DNA of 64,000 nt from Chloroflexota bacterium (GTDB lineage Bacteria; Chloroflexota; UBA6077; JACCZL01). Below, piece by piece: positions 1 through 7,666 of this stretch (position 1 is the stretch's first letter; each line of letters begins with the position of its first letter). The notes beneath the pieces are model-generated. The model worked only from the letters and a program-made list of their open reading frames with translations. It was not told the origin of the DNA and did not search any database. Made by a program: the position numbers and the translations under genes. The stretch covers positions 62,001 to 126,000 of the forward strand of contig JADLFM010000038.1 of NCBI GenBank assembly GCA_020845495.1. The letters are read 5' to 3'.

Positions 1-28
1 GATGGATCGAGGAGAGGGCGCACGCAGG

Positions 29-1210
29 ATGGGACCAGGCTCTTCAGTGTCTCGCATCGGCTGGTGCGCATCGTTGCTCACGTTGCTTCTGGTGCTGCTG
101 ACCCCACTCCACTCCCAGGCCGAGGAGACCTATCAGATCACGCCGCTCGGGACTGACGAGGCCCGCAACGTCGATCGTTACCAGGTGACGATTGGCCCTG
201 GCGCGTCGCTCTGGGAGCTTGGATTCAACCGGCTGCCGCTGATCGCCATCGAGCAGGGTGAGCCGCGCGTGGTCGAGGTGATCGAGCGAAGCTGGCGGGC
301 GCAGTATCCCGACCGCGGCCCGAACGAACTTCGGCCGAACGATAGCTTCATCCTCGAGGTACCAGCCGGGACGTTCGTCTCCCGATCCATCGACCGACAG
401 CCGGATGAGATCCATTTCGAGTCGTTCGGCGGCGACAAGCTGACGACCTTCCCCACCGATCAGGTCATCCAGTATCGCCTGCAACGAGCGGGCAATCCGG
501 ACCAGGCCGAGGTGCTCGTGAACGGAGGGCAGGCCGATGCCGCCGATGAAGCCCGCAAAATCTACGCTGTCGACCCGCCCGATTTTCTTCAGGTGCGGAC
601 CGTTCGCGGTGCGCTGACGGAGCGGACCGCGAAGCTGACGATTGACCTGACCCGCAAGTACCTCGACGACTTCCGAAATATCCGAGACCGGGCGACGCGC
701 GTCGAGGATGCCCCCGGAGGCTTGAAGGCGTTCACGTTCCGGCGCGAGGATCAGGACATTCCGTACGTGCGCGTCGACGACGGCATCGGTGACGAGACCG
801 ACCCCGCCAAATTCCCGCGCGTCTTCCGGGTGGCGTACTACCGCGACGGCAGCATCCGGAAGTACCTCATCACCGAAACTGGTGATTCGCTCAACGCGCT
901 CGCACGCCCTGATGACGATGCGTGGACCCGTATCCTGCCCACCTACCGCGAGTGGCTGGCGGGCCAGCCTGAAGCGCTCTCGCCGTTCTTGCCAGCTATC
1001 AGCAATGCCGGCTCGCTCCTGCCGGGCCGCATCCTCGTCCTCTCCTTCCGCCCCCGCACGACCCCGGCCTCGCCGCGGCCGACCGGCTCCAGCAGCGCCG
1101 GCTCTGGCGCCGATTGCCTTGGCCTGCCACTCGGGCTCCTGCTCGTCGGCGGAGTGGTGGCCGGGCGACGGCGGGTGGCGAGCGAGGTGGGAGTTGGGAG
1201 TCGTGAGTAG
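29..1210 (+). CDS. exported, C-terminally anchored protein of unknown function
   Basis: The protein has 393 residues. I chose the ATG at 29 because GGAGAGGG lies at 11-18 and the product then begins with a clean signal peptide (hydrophobic LLTLLLVLLTPLHSQA, likely cleaved before EETYQ). An in-frame ATG at 2 also exists, and the true gene could begin before the window. Residues after the signal contain a stretch (SLWELGFNRLP, then RPNDSFILEVP) that resembles a LysM-like or 'tail-sheath' binding module, but I cannot assign a family. The middle is charged and soluble. The C-terminus is Ser/Pro/Gly-rich, followed by a hydrophobic GLPLGLLLVGGVVAG segment and basic residues, the pattern of a C-terminal membrane anchor. 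It is convergent with rsmG. No function is proposed. Confidence 0.7.
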   Translation: MGPGSSVSRIGWCASLLTLLLVLLTPLHSQAEETYQITPLGTDEARNVDRYQVTIGPGASLWELGFNRLPLIAIEQGEPRVVEVIERSWRAQYPDRGPNELRPNDSFILEVPAGTFVSRSIDRQPDEIHFESFGGDKLTTFPTDQVIQYRLQRAGNPDQAEVLVNGGQADAADEARKIYAVDPPDFLQVRTVRGALTERTAKLTIDLTRKYLDDFRNIRDRATRVEDAPGGLKAFTFRREDQDIPYVRVDDGIGDETDPAKFPRVFRVAYYRDGSIRKYLITETGDSLNALARPDDDAWTRILPTYREWLAGQPEALSPFLPAISNAGSLLPGRILVLSFRPRTTPASPRPTGSSSAGSGADCLGLPLGLLLVGGVVAGRRRVASEVGVGSRE

Positions 1211-1258
1211 CGGCGGGCGGGCAGGCTGCCGTGAGGTGGGGCGGGCTTAGCGGCAGGC

Positions 1259-2002
1259 TTAGCGGCGGGCGGTGCTTCCCAGGGGGCGTTGGGATGCCAG
1301 CCCGGGACGTCGTGGGAAGCGCGCAGGCGTTGGGCCGAGCTTGTCGGCGACCACCAGGGACCGCCCTGGCGGCAACTCTGGCAACTCGATCGGGATCGGC
1401 GGACGGAGCCGCGCGGCGAGTGTCTCGGCGGCCACGCGCCCGTCTCCAAGCTGGGCTGGAAGGTCGCTGCCACGCGGCAGGACGACGAGCCCGCCGATTC
1501 GAGCGAACGGCAGGCACCATTCCAGGGCGACCGCGAGCGGCGCCAGGGCACGGGCGACGACCAGATCGTAGCTGTCGCGCTCGACCGGGTCGAGGCCGGC
1601 TTCCTCGGCCCGAGCATTGCGTACGTTGATGTGCTCCAACCCGAGTCGATCGCTTGCGTCCCGGAGGAACGCCGCCTTCTTCCCGGTCGCTTCGAGGAGC
1701 GTCATCCGCAGCGACGGAAAGGCGATGGCGAGCGGGATGCCGGGAACGCCGCCGCCGGCACCGACGTCGAGGCTGCGCCAGTCGACGCCGGCCTGTAGCT
1801 CGGTCAGGCAGGGGAGCGCGCAGGTGAGCGCGTCCAGGAAATGCCGGCGCTCGATGTCCGCTCGTTCTGTGATGCGCGTCAGGTTGAGCGACCGGTTCGC
1901 CTGCACGAGCAAATCGGCATACGCTGAGAACTGCTCCAGTTGGGCCAGGGTCAAGTGGATGCCGAGGCGGGTCGCGCCGTAGGCGAGCACGTCGAGTGTC
2001 AT
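1259..2002 (-). CDS. rsmG: 16S rRNA (guanine(527)-N7)-methyltransferase RsmG
   Basis: RsmG (GidB) methylates N7 of G527 in 16S rRNA using S-adenosylmethionine. The 247-residue product has the family's usual length. Its N-terminal helical part (LAQLEQFSAYADLLVQANRSLNLT) is followed by the SAM-binding loop LDVGAGGGVPGIPLAIAFP and the downstream acidic LLEATGKKAAFL segment, both typical of RsmG. The C-terminus is somewhat longer and Pro/Arg-rich, ending in low-complexity residues near a short GCTTAGCGG direct repeat at about 1245-1265. The gene is monocistronic here, is not next to gidA or parA/parB, and runs convergent to the exported protein on its left. Confidence 0.93.
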   Translation of the reverse strand: MTLDVLAYGATRLGIHLTLAQLEQFSAYADLLVQANRSLNLTRITERADIERRHFLDALTCALPCLTELQAGVDWRSLDVGAGGGVPGIPLAIAFPSLRMTLLEATGKKAAFLRDASDRLGLEHINVRNARAEEAGLDPVERDSYDLVVARALAPLAVALEWCLPFARIGGLVVLPRGSDLPAQLGDGRVAAETLAARLRPPIPIELPELPPGRSLVVADKLGPTPARFPRRPGLASQRPLGSTARR

Positions 2003-2169
2003 GGCTGCTGGTCGAGCAGGGCGCCACGCAAAGGCAACTTCCCTGCCGGCACGATCCCCGGAAGGGATGTCCTACGAAACGAGGATGCTCCAACTGACGG
2101 ACGCGCCCTACCGCGCGGCGGATCGAGGGCCGGGCGTGCGGCGGCGTGTCTCATGTGTCAACCGACCAG

Positions 2170-2175
2170 TATAAT
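2170..2175 (+). promoter_or_regulatory. candidate -10 box for the GreA-like gene
   Basis: A perfect TATAAT lies about 110 bp before the start of the GreA-like gene in the divergent gap with rsmG. No good -35 hexamer is present 16-18 bp upstream, so this is a candidate only. Confidence 0.4.
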
Positions 2176-2242
2176 CATCACGCGCACTCGTCTGACCGCA
2201 CCTACATGTTGTCGATGCGCTGGCGCGGTGACGATTCGCGAT

Positions 2243-2262
2243 CGGACGCGACGTCGCGTCCG
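2243..2262. repeat. 20-bp perfect palindrome before the GreA-like gene
   Basis: CGGACGCGAC followed directly by its reverse complement forms a perfect 20-bp dyad. It lies downstream of the TATAAT at 2170 and 24 bp before the chosen ATG, so it could be an operator or a leader hairpin occluding initiation. Confidence 0.6.
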
Positions 2263-2286
2263 TGAGTGCACGAGCGTCCCATCTCG

Positions 2287-3102
2287 ATGCCCATGGAGTT
2301 GCAGGTGGCGGGTGAGTTGACCGTCGGTGAAGCGGTTCGGAACTATATCTCGGCGCTTGCTCCGGCCGATCGGCCGACGAACGCCCCAATTCTCCAGCAA
2401 TTCTCGCGTTGGTTCGGCCCGCAGCGGGGCCTCTACGAAGTCGACGCCGTGCAGCTCGAACGGTATCAGGAGCAAATGGCCAGCTCCGGCCTGGACCCGG
2501 CGAGCCGGCTGGAGCCGCTCCGTACCTTCCTGTCCGATGCGCGCGCCAAGAAGCTGATCCCAGTCGCCGTGGCGAACTACGTCAAGGTTCGCCGCAAGAG
2601 TGCAGCCGAGCGGCTGTCGCTCGGCCGGCCGGTCGCCGTTCAGACTATCGATGTGACTCGGGCTGGCTTCGAGCAGCTTCAGGCCGAGCTCGAACAGCTC
2701 GAGACGGCAGACTTGCCGGAGGCCATCTCGGCGATGCAGCGCGCAGCGGCCGACAAGGACTTCCGCGAGAATGCGCCGTACGATGCCGCAAAGCAGCATC
2801 GGGCCGAGCTTCAGCGCCGGATCGAGGAGATCAAGGAGACCCTGAGCCACGCCATCGTCGTCGACGAGGCCGGCGGCGACCGGGTCAGCGTCGGCACCCG
2901 GGTCATCGTGCGCGACCTCGATGACGACGACGTGAATACGTACCTCCTGGTAGGGCCGGGTGAGCGCGGCAACGGTAAGATCTCGACCCAGTCGCCCGTA
3001 GGTCAGGCGCTGCTCGATCACGTCGTGGGGGACGTCGTGAACGTCAAGGTGCCGGCTGGCCTGCGCCGCTATCGCATCGAGAACATCGAAAGTTCGATGT
3101 AA
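2287..3102 (+). CDS. GreA/GreB-family transcript-cleavage factor with extra N-terminal domain
   Basis: Gre factors insert a coiled coil into the RNA polymerase secondary channel and stimulate cleavage of backtracked RNA. From about residue 110 to the end (271 residues in all) this protein is a full GreA. It has a coiled coil starting LQAELEQLE, the tip motif KDFRENAPYDAAKQH with the conserved acidic pair (D and E of DFREN), then the globular C-terminal domain ending in RYRIENIE. Ordinary GreA is about 158 residues. The first roughly 100 residues here are additional (VRNYISAL, ILQQFSRWFG, LERYQEQMAS, RTFLSDARAKKLI). They read like the helical SAM-like core-binding domain of tyrosine recombinases, with no recombinase catalytic domain. 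ATG 2287 or 2293 are both plausible starts; the frame is open from a GTG at 2266. Confidence 0.85.
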   Translation: MPMELQVAGELTVGEAVRNYISALAPADRPTNAPILQQFSRWFGPQRGLYEVDAVQLERYQEQMASSGLDPASRLEPLRTFLSDARAKKLIPVAVANYVKVRRKSAAERLSLGRPVAVQTIDVTRAGFEQLQAELEQLETADLPEAISAMQRAAADKDFRENAPYDAAKQHRAELQRRIEEIKETLSHAIVVDEAGGDRVSVGTRVIVRDLDDDDVNTYLLVGPGERGNGKISTQSPVGQALLDHVVGDVVNVKVPAGLRRYRIENIESSM

Positions 3103-3107
3103 CCCGT

Positions 3108-3159
3108 CGGCTCCAGTCAGCGGCACCTGGACGCGATCCGGGGCCGTCGACTGGAGCCG
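3108..3159. terminator. inverted repeat after the GreA-like gene
   Basis: CGGCTCCAGTC at 3108-3118 pairs perfectly with GACTGGAGCCG at 3149-3159, with a 30-nt loop, 6 bp after the stop codon. There is no T-run. A 15-bp direct repeat starting GGGGCCGTCGAC follows. It is a probable transcript end or processing hairpin. Confidence 0.4.
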
Positions 3160-3260
3160 CCGGCTGGGGCCGTCGACTGGGCGCGCCGCCCGATTAGGCG
3201 TCACGGGGACAGGAGTCAGGAAGGCAGAGGCCGTACGGCTGAGATCCGCCCAGGCAAGAC

Positions 3261-3521
3261 GTGCCAGATTGGGACCGCATGAAACGAGCAGTGCTGGTCT
3301 TCGCCCTGATCGTTGTACCGCCGCTGGTTTTGGCGTGGCGAGGAAGGCCGTTGCACGGCTCCTTCCTGGGGATACCGTACAACTTCGAGCCACCGACCGC
3401 TGGGAGCCTGAGACGCTCAGTCTGGGATCCCGACGATTCCCGGATCTTCACCCCGAAGGTCTATGGCTGGGGCTACAACATCAATCTGCACGCCGTGGCT
3501 CGGCGGCTTGGCCTCATCTAA
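3261..3521 (+). CDS. small membrane protein with DUF5808-like C-terminus
   Basis: This 86-residue protein has one hydrophobic N-terminal segment (VLVFALIVVPPLVLAW), a signal anchor or signal peptide. A conserved-looking domain follows with PYNFEPPT, then WDPDDSRIFTPKVYGWGYNINL. The pattern of a W..DD.R.F.PK..GWGY.LN core is that of DUF5808, a domain of unknown function in Gram-positive and Chloroflexota proteins. The start is GTG 3261 or ATG 3279 (MKRAVLVF), the latter giving a more normal anchor. It overlaps the next gene's open frame and may be cotranscribed with it. The assignment rests on motif recollection, not a search. Confidence 0.65.
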   Translation: MPDWDRMKRAVLVFALIVVPPLVLAWRGRPLHGSFLGIPYNFEPPTAGSLRRSVWDPDDSRIFTPKVYGWGYNINLHAVARRLGLI

Positions 3522-4260
3522 CCACCCGGTCTCGCGCCGACGCGTCGTCCGGAGCGGGCTGGCGCTTGCTGGCGGACTGGCGCTCAGGTCGCGTCTCGCC
3601 GTTGCTCGCGCCTGGCAGACTCAGCCGGATGCTCCGTCGTCCGAGATCGCCGACGTGGGCCTCGATCCCGGGCACAGCCGCGTCGATGTCGGTGCCAGCG
3701 GCGCGGGCGTTGGTGAGTATCAGCACACGCTTGACGTGGCACAGCGGATCCGCCCACTGCTGGAGGCAGCCGGACTGCGGGCGACGCTGAGCCGCGCCGA
3801 TGAGGCGCCGGTCTCTGCAATGAACGACCCGAATGCCGTGGAGCGGACTCGGATCGAACAGACGGCTCGGATCGCGGCAGTTGGCACTGTGAAGATTTTC
3901 GTCTCGATCCATTTCAACGGTGCGGCGACGCCTGCCCTGAGCGGCACCGAGACCTACTACAACGGCGAGAATGCCGGCCCCGAGAGCCGGCGCCTCGCGG
4001 CTGCCCTACAACGGCGCGTGGTTGGCGCTCTTCGCGACTTCGGGCATCCGGTCGTGGACCGGGGCGTCAAGGAAGATCTGGCGGCGGGCAAGCCGTACGG
4101 ACACTTCTTCAGCCTGCGCGGCGGCATGCCGAGCGCGCTGGTCGAGGCAGCATTCCTCTCGAACCCGGCCGAGGCCGCGCTGCTCCTCCGTGAGGATGCT
4201 CGGCAAGCGCTCGCTGGGGGTTACGCTGGCGGGATCCTCGAGTACTTCGCCGGGGGGTGA
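3463..4260 (+). CDS. N-acetylmuramoyl-L-alanine amidase (Amidase_3), Tat-type exported
   Basis: The enzyme cleaves the bond between N-acetylmuramic acid and L-alanine in peptidoglycan, outside the membrane. Zinc-ligand motifs of the Amidase_3 fold are all present: GLDPGHS, the Glu in GVGEYQHT, SIHFNGA, and the catalytic Glu in SALVEAAFLSN. A twin-arginine signal is visible (VSRRRVVRSGLALAGGLAL, ending ARA), so the mature enzyme begins near WQTQP. The annotated ATG at 3463 leaves about 27 residues before the twin arginines; an in-frame TTG at 3508 would give a more ordinary Tat signal. The gene overlaps the preceding small gene at its 5' end and the DPM-type gene convergently by 40 bp. Confidence 0.88.
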   Translation: MAGATTSICTPWLGGLASSNHPVSRRRVVRSGLALAGGLALRSRLAVARAWQTQPDAPSSEIADVGLDPGHSRVDVGASGAGVGEYQHTLDVAQRIRPLLEAAGLRATLSRADEAPVSAMNDPNAVERTRIEQTARIAAVGTVKIFVSIHFNGAATPALSGTETYYNGENAGPESRRLAAALQRRVVGALRDFGHPVVDRGVKEDLAAGKPYGHFFSLRGGMPSALVEAAFLSNPAEAALLLREDARQALAGGYAGGILEYFAGG

Positions 4261-4967
4261 TCGGCTGGCGCCCCGGTGAGCCTGAGCTTCCAGACGACGC
4301 CCATCGCTTCGACGACGATCTCCGGCGACATCTTCGACTTGCCGACGCGCCGGTCCACGAACATGATCGGGACTTCGGCGATCTTGAAGCCAAGCCGGTG
4401 ACAGCGGTAGTTCAGTTCGACCTGGAATGCGTAACCGTTCGAGTGGATCGAGTCTAGATCCAGACTTTGCAGGACGTAGCTCGCGAAGCATTTGAACCCA
4501 CTCGTCAGATCGTTGACCGGCACGCCCAGGATCAACTTGGCGTACACCGAGCCGCCTCGACTGATCAGCGTCCGCAGCAGCGACCAGTTGGCAGTGCCGC
4601 CACCCGCGACCCAGCGCGAGCCGACTGCGACGTCCGCCGCCATCGCGGCTGCCAGCAGGCGTGGCAGATCGGCCGGGTCGTGCGAGAAGTCGGCGTCCAT
4701 CTCGAACACGTAGTCGAAGCCCCGGTCCAGCGCCCACTTGAATCCGGCAACGTACGCGGTTCCGAGGCCACGCTTCCCCGCGCGGTGGAGCACGTTGACG
4801 CGGGGTTCGGTCTCCGCGAGACCGTCGGCGATCTGCCCGGTCCCATCCGGCGAGTTGTCGTCGACGATCAGGACGTGTAGATGCTCGGCCTGCGCGAGAA
4901 TCGCCGGCACGAGTCGGGCGAGATTCTCCCGCTCGTTATAGGTCGGGACGATGACGAGTGCTTTCAT
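4221..4967 (-). CDS. polyprenol-phosphate mannose/glucose synthase-like GT2 (DPM1 type)
   Basis: The family transfers a sugar, typically mannose from GDP-mannose, to a polyprenyl phosphate at the cytoplasmic face; the lipid-linked sugar then feeds GT-C enzymes outside. The 248-residue protein starts MKALVIVPTYNERENL and carries LIVDDNSPDGTGQIAD, the GKRGLGTAYVAGFKWAL segment and the catalytic EMDADFSHDP (DXD-type), all characteristic of the soluble DPM1 class. There is no C-terminal membrane domain. ATG 4967 was chosen because homologues start there; the open frame extends 30 bp further. It could supply the GT39-like enzymes at 57.5-62.2 kb, but the exact sugar is unproven. Confidence 0.88.
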   Translation of the reverse strand: MKALVIVPTYNERENLARLVPAILAQAEHLHVLIVDDNSPDGTGQIADGLAETEPRVNVLHRAGKRGLGTAYVAGFKWALDRGFDYVFEMDADFSHDPADLPRLLAAAMAADVAVGSRWVAGGGTANWSLLRTLISRGGSVYAKLILGVPVNDLTSGFKCFASYVLQSLDLDSIHSNGYAFQVELNYRCHRLGFKIAEVPIMFVDRRVGKSKMSPEIVVEAMGVVWKLRLTGAPADHPPAKYSRIPPA

Positions 4968-5051
4968 ACAGGCAAGAGAGCGACGGCGGACAAGCATGCC
5001 ACAGCAGGAAAGCGCGGCGCAAAAGACCTGACCGCGTCAACCATCAGAAAC

Positions 5052-5077
5052 GGCCCACCCTCATGAGAGGATGGGCC
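5052..5077 (-). terminator. terminator-like hairpin after the zinc-ribbon gene
   Basis: Arms of 11 bp (one mismatch) flank a 4-nt loop. On the minus strand the hairpin is followed by GTTTCTG, a weak U-tract. It sits 50 bp after the stop at 5128. Confidence 0.55.
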
Positions 5078-5127
5078 GGCGTGAGACGCCCTGGGCCGGC
5101 CCGACTGGGTCCGATGACCCGGCCGGG

Positions 5128-5310
5128 TCAGGCGACGTGAGCGCGCCGAGATTTCGGAGCCGTCGCCGAGGGAAGCGCGCTCTCCTCAGCCGCCGTCAGC
5201 ATGTGTCCGCACTGAAGACACGTAATCGCGCGGGTGGCCGCCCACGGCCCAACGGCCGGCTCCTCGAACAGGTCGCCGTGGCACCTGGGGCACCCCTTTA
5301 GCCACATCAT
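5128..5310 (-). CDS. small zinc-ribbon protein
   Basis: This 60-residue protein has two CxxC knuckles, CPRC near the N-terminus and CLQC about 23 residues later, typical of a single rubredoxin-like zinc ribbon. A basic Ala/Ser-rich tail follows. The start at ATG 5310 is supported by AAGGAG eight bases upstream on the minus strand; a second ATG follows immediately at 5307. A terminator-like hairpin lies downstream. The function is unknown, and similar mini-ribbons often accompany nucleic-acid or translation proteins. Confidence 0.75.
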   Translation of the reverse strand: MMWLKGCPRCHGDLFEEPAVGPWAATRAITCLQCGHMLTAAEESALPSATAPKSRRAHVA

Positions 5311-5597
5311 CAATCGTGCTCCTTACCGACCTTCGGTCAGCCAGTCCGGTCTCGCTCTCACCAGCAGGACAACGGAGAACAGGCGTAACGGTGACGCAGG
5401 CTGTTCACCAGTCCTTGCGGGTCAAACGGGGCGTACCCACCAGGATACGAGGCGCACCTTGCACCGGCGTAACGGGCGCCATACGCGTTCTTGCAATTGC
5501 ATTACATGTGCGTCACATCGCTGCGCAGAAGGCGCCACACTACTGCGACGCAACTCCGCCAGGGCGACGGCTCAGCACACTGTGGGGCGTGAGGTGG

Positions 5598-6560
5598 TCA
5601 GTGGAGGCCGGCGCAATCCACTTCGGCGACACGGCTCCTGTCCGTGTCGGCGACGCGGCTCCTGTCCGCATCGCTGGCCGTCAGCGCATCGGCGGGCTGC
5701 AACGCACGCCTGGACGGTTCTTCGCCGTCTGTGGATGATGTATGGTCCACGTCAGGCATGTCGAGGCCATCATGGGTTGCCGCTACGCTGGCCGCGCCCG
5801 CATCGCGGGTCGGTGATCCACGGTCGTCGTGCGCCGTCATCTCGGCAGAGCCGGGGCGGTCGGTCCCAGGTGCCCGGAGTGTGTACCCCACGCCAGGGAC
5901 CGTCCGAATCAGGCTTGGCTGGCTGGAGCTCTCGCCGAGCTTGCGGCGTAGCCGGCTCACCCAGACTCGCAAGTACTGGAGGTCGTTGCGATACTCCGGT
6001 CCCCAGGTCATCCCAAGCAGGTCTTCGTGGAGGATCACCCGGCCGGCGTTGGTGACAAGATTCGCGAGCAGCTTCCATTCGGTCGGGCTGAGCGTGACTT
6101 CGTCATCCTGGACCAGCACCTGACGGCGATCGAGATCCACCGTGACCCGGCCCAGTTCGTACACCTGCTGCTCGTCCAGCACGCCGCGCGACTGGGTTCG
6201 TCGGAGCACTGCACGCATGCGCGCCGCCAGCTCCTCCGGGTTGAATGGCTTGGTCAGATAGTCGTCGGCGCCCAGGTCCAGCCCCCGGATCTTGTCGATG
6301 TCGCTCGCACGGGCCGTCAACACGATCACTGGGGTCTGGCCGGTCACACGTAGCCGTCGGAGCACTTCGAACCCGTCCATATCGGGCATGATCAGGTCGA
6401 GGATGACGAGCGCGGGCCGCTCGGTCTCGTGTAGCTCGATCGCCTGCCGTCCGTTCGTGGCGGCCAGGACGCGATACCCGTCCGACTCGAGCTCGGTGCG
6501 CACGAAGCGGAGCACGCGCGGCTCGTCATCGACGACCAGGATGCTGATGCGTCGGCTCAC
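5598..6560 (-). CDS. OmpR/PhoB-family response regulator (KdpE-like) with long acidic tail
   Basis: The 320-residue protein has a receiver domain (residues 1-120) with ILVVDDEP, the phospho-acceptor in LVILDLIMPDMDG, the TAR switch and KPFNPEEL. A winged-helix DNA-binding domain follows (about 130-232; LSPTEWKLL, VWVSRLRRKLGE, RTVPGVGYTL). Both are closest to KdpE-type regulators. The last 85 residues are an unusual hydrophilic tail rich in D, S, R and T that includes an imperfect repeat DRSRVAD/DRSRVAE. GTG 6560 was chosen because it overlaps the kinase stop codon (GTGA), so the pair is translationally coupled. No kdpABC genes are visible nearby, so the regulated process is not known. Confidence 0.85.
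   Translation of the reverse strand: MSRRISILVVDDEPRVLRFVRTELESDGYRVLAATNGRQAIELHETERPALVILDLIMPDMDGFEVLRRLRVTGQTPVIVLTARASDIDKIRGLDLGADDYLTKPFNPEELAARMRAVLRRTQSRGVLDEQQVYELGRVTVDLDRRQVLVQDDEVTLSPTEWKLLANLVTNAGRVILHEDLLGMTWGPEYRNDLQYLRVWVSRLRRKLGESSSQPSLIRTVPGVGYTLRAPGTDRPGSAEMTAHDDRGSPTRDAGAASVAATHDGLDMPDVDHTSSTDGEEPSRRALQPADALTASDADRSRVADTDRSRVAEVDCAGLH
5623..5670. repeat. 24-bp tandem duplication in the regulator tail
   Basis: Two near-identical 24-bp units begin TCGGCGAC at 5623 and 5647. They encode the repeated 8-residue DRSRVA segment at the C-terminus of the response regulator. Confidence 0.7.
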
Positions 6561-7420
6561 AGTGTCGACCCGTCGCTGAGAGGTAGCCAGAACCGGAAGG
6601 TCGCGCCGTGCCCTGGCTCGGAGTCGACGCCGATCCGGCCACCATGGAGTTCGACGAGCTTTCGACAGATTGCCAGTCCCAGGCCGGCGCCGCCCACGCT
6701 GTCTGCACCGGGATCGATCCGGTAGAACCGCTCGAAGATGCGCTGCTGGTGCTCCAACGAGATGCCGGGACCGCGATCGACGACGGCCACCATGACCTCG
6801 CCGGCGGTGCACAGAACCGAGACGTCCACGTTGCGGGCCGGCGGAGAGTACTTTGCCGCGTTATCGAGCAGGTTTCGGAGTACCTGCTCGACACGTAGTG
6901 GGTCCACGCTCACCCGGGGGAGGCGATCCGGGATGTGGACCCGGAACTGGACGGTCGTGACTCGGCTGGCGACGTCCGCGACGACCTGTCTGATCAAGAC
7001 GTCGAGGGCGGTCGGCTCGGTTCGTAGTCCGGGTGTGCCAGCATCTGCACGGGTCAGGTCGAGCAGGTTCTCGACAAGCCGATGAAGCCGTTCGGCCTCC
7101 TGGTCGATGTCGGTCAGAAGCTGACTGCTCGTCTCGCGGTCGAGGGTTGCGCCGTGCCGCAGGAGCGTTCTGGCGCAGCCCTTGATCGCGGTCAACGGCG
7201 TCCGCAGCTCGTGGGAGATGATCGATAGGAGCTCGTCTAGCCTGGCCGCCGTGGCGTCGCCAGTCGGAGCCTCGCCAGTCGGAGCCTCGCCAGTCGGAGC
7301 CTCGCTCGAGGATTGCTCGCCCCCGAGCGGCGAGGTCATTCCGTGGCGGGGCACGGCTCGTTCACGAGTCGATGGCGCTCGCTCGAATCGTGCAGCATGA
7401 TCGTTGGCGTGCCGTCGCAT
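6557..7420 (-). CDS. soluble sensor histidine kinase (KdpD C-terminal-like)
   Basis: The 287-residue protein has no membrane segment. It contains the HisKA phosphorylation box IISHELRTPLTAIKG (His near residue 71), then an HATPase_c domain with N-box LLDNAAKYSP, DRGPGIS, F-box FERFYR and GLGLAI. This resembles the transmitter half of KdpD without KdpD, USP or transmembrane modules. The N-terminal 55 residues hold three copies of EAPTG. ATG 7420 follows closely after the promoter at 7442-7470; an in-frame ATG at 7339 is an alternative. It probably phosphorylates the response regulator with which it overlaps. With no sensor domain visible, the input may come from a partner protein. Confidence 0.85.
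   Translation of the reverse strand: MRRHANDHAARFERAPSTRERAVPRHGMTSPLGGEQSSSEAPTGEAPTGEAPTGDATAARLDELLSIISHELRTPLTAIKGCARTLLRHGATLDRETSSQLLTDIDQEAERLHRLVENLLDLTRADAGTPGLRTEPTALDVLIRQVVADVASRVTTVQFRVHIPDRLPRVSVDPLRVEQVLRNLLDNAAKYSPPARNVDVSVLCTAGEVMVAVVDRGPGISLEHQQRIFERFYRIDPGADSVGGAGLGLAICRKLVELHGGRIGVDSEPGHGATFRFWLPLSDGSTL
7261..7305. repeat. 15-bp tandem repeat x3 inside the kinase gene
   Basis: Three perfect consecutive copies of CAGTCGGAGCCTCGC encode the in-frame EAPTG repeats of the histidine kinase. Confidence 0.9.
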
Positions 7421-7441
7421 CAGTGGGTGCCCCGATCAACG

Positions 7442-7470
7442 ACGTTAGCCAAGTGGCGGGAACTTGTCAA
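7442..7470 (-). promoter_or_regulatory. sigma-70-type promoter of the kinase/regulator operon
   Basis: On the minus strand TTGACA (7470-7465) is separated by exactly 17 bp from TAACGT (7447-7442). Transcription would start near 7435, giving a very short leader before ATG 7420. Confidence 0.65.
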
Positions 7471-7666
7471 CTGGCGGCCTGCGCGCTGAGGAGCCACAGT
7501 GGTGCGGTTCGAGCCGGCTCCGGCGAGTGGCCATACCAGAACGTGGCCAGGGCGGCGCCGGCCTGTGCACGTCGTCCACCCGTACGTTCGCCACTCATCC
7601 GTGCTCCACTCATCCGTTTTGGGCGTCTGCAAGCCTGTGCCTCTGCCGCCCTCCGTCTCGTGTTCC

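Noticed and set aside
999..2093. 364-residue minus-strand frame over the first exported gene and rsmG
   Set aside because: Arg/Pro/Ser-rich shadow of rsmG and the neighbouring gene; rsmG has full family motifs in the other frame.
2158..3393. 411-residue minus-strand frame opposite the GreA-like gene
   Set aside because: Shadow frame; no motifs, and the plus strand has a clear Gre factor.
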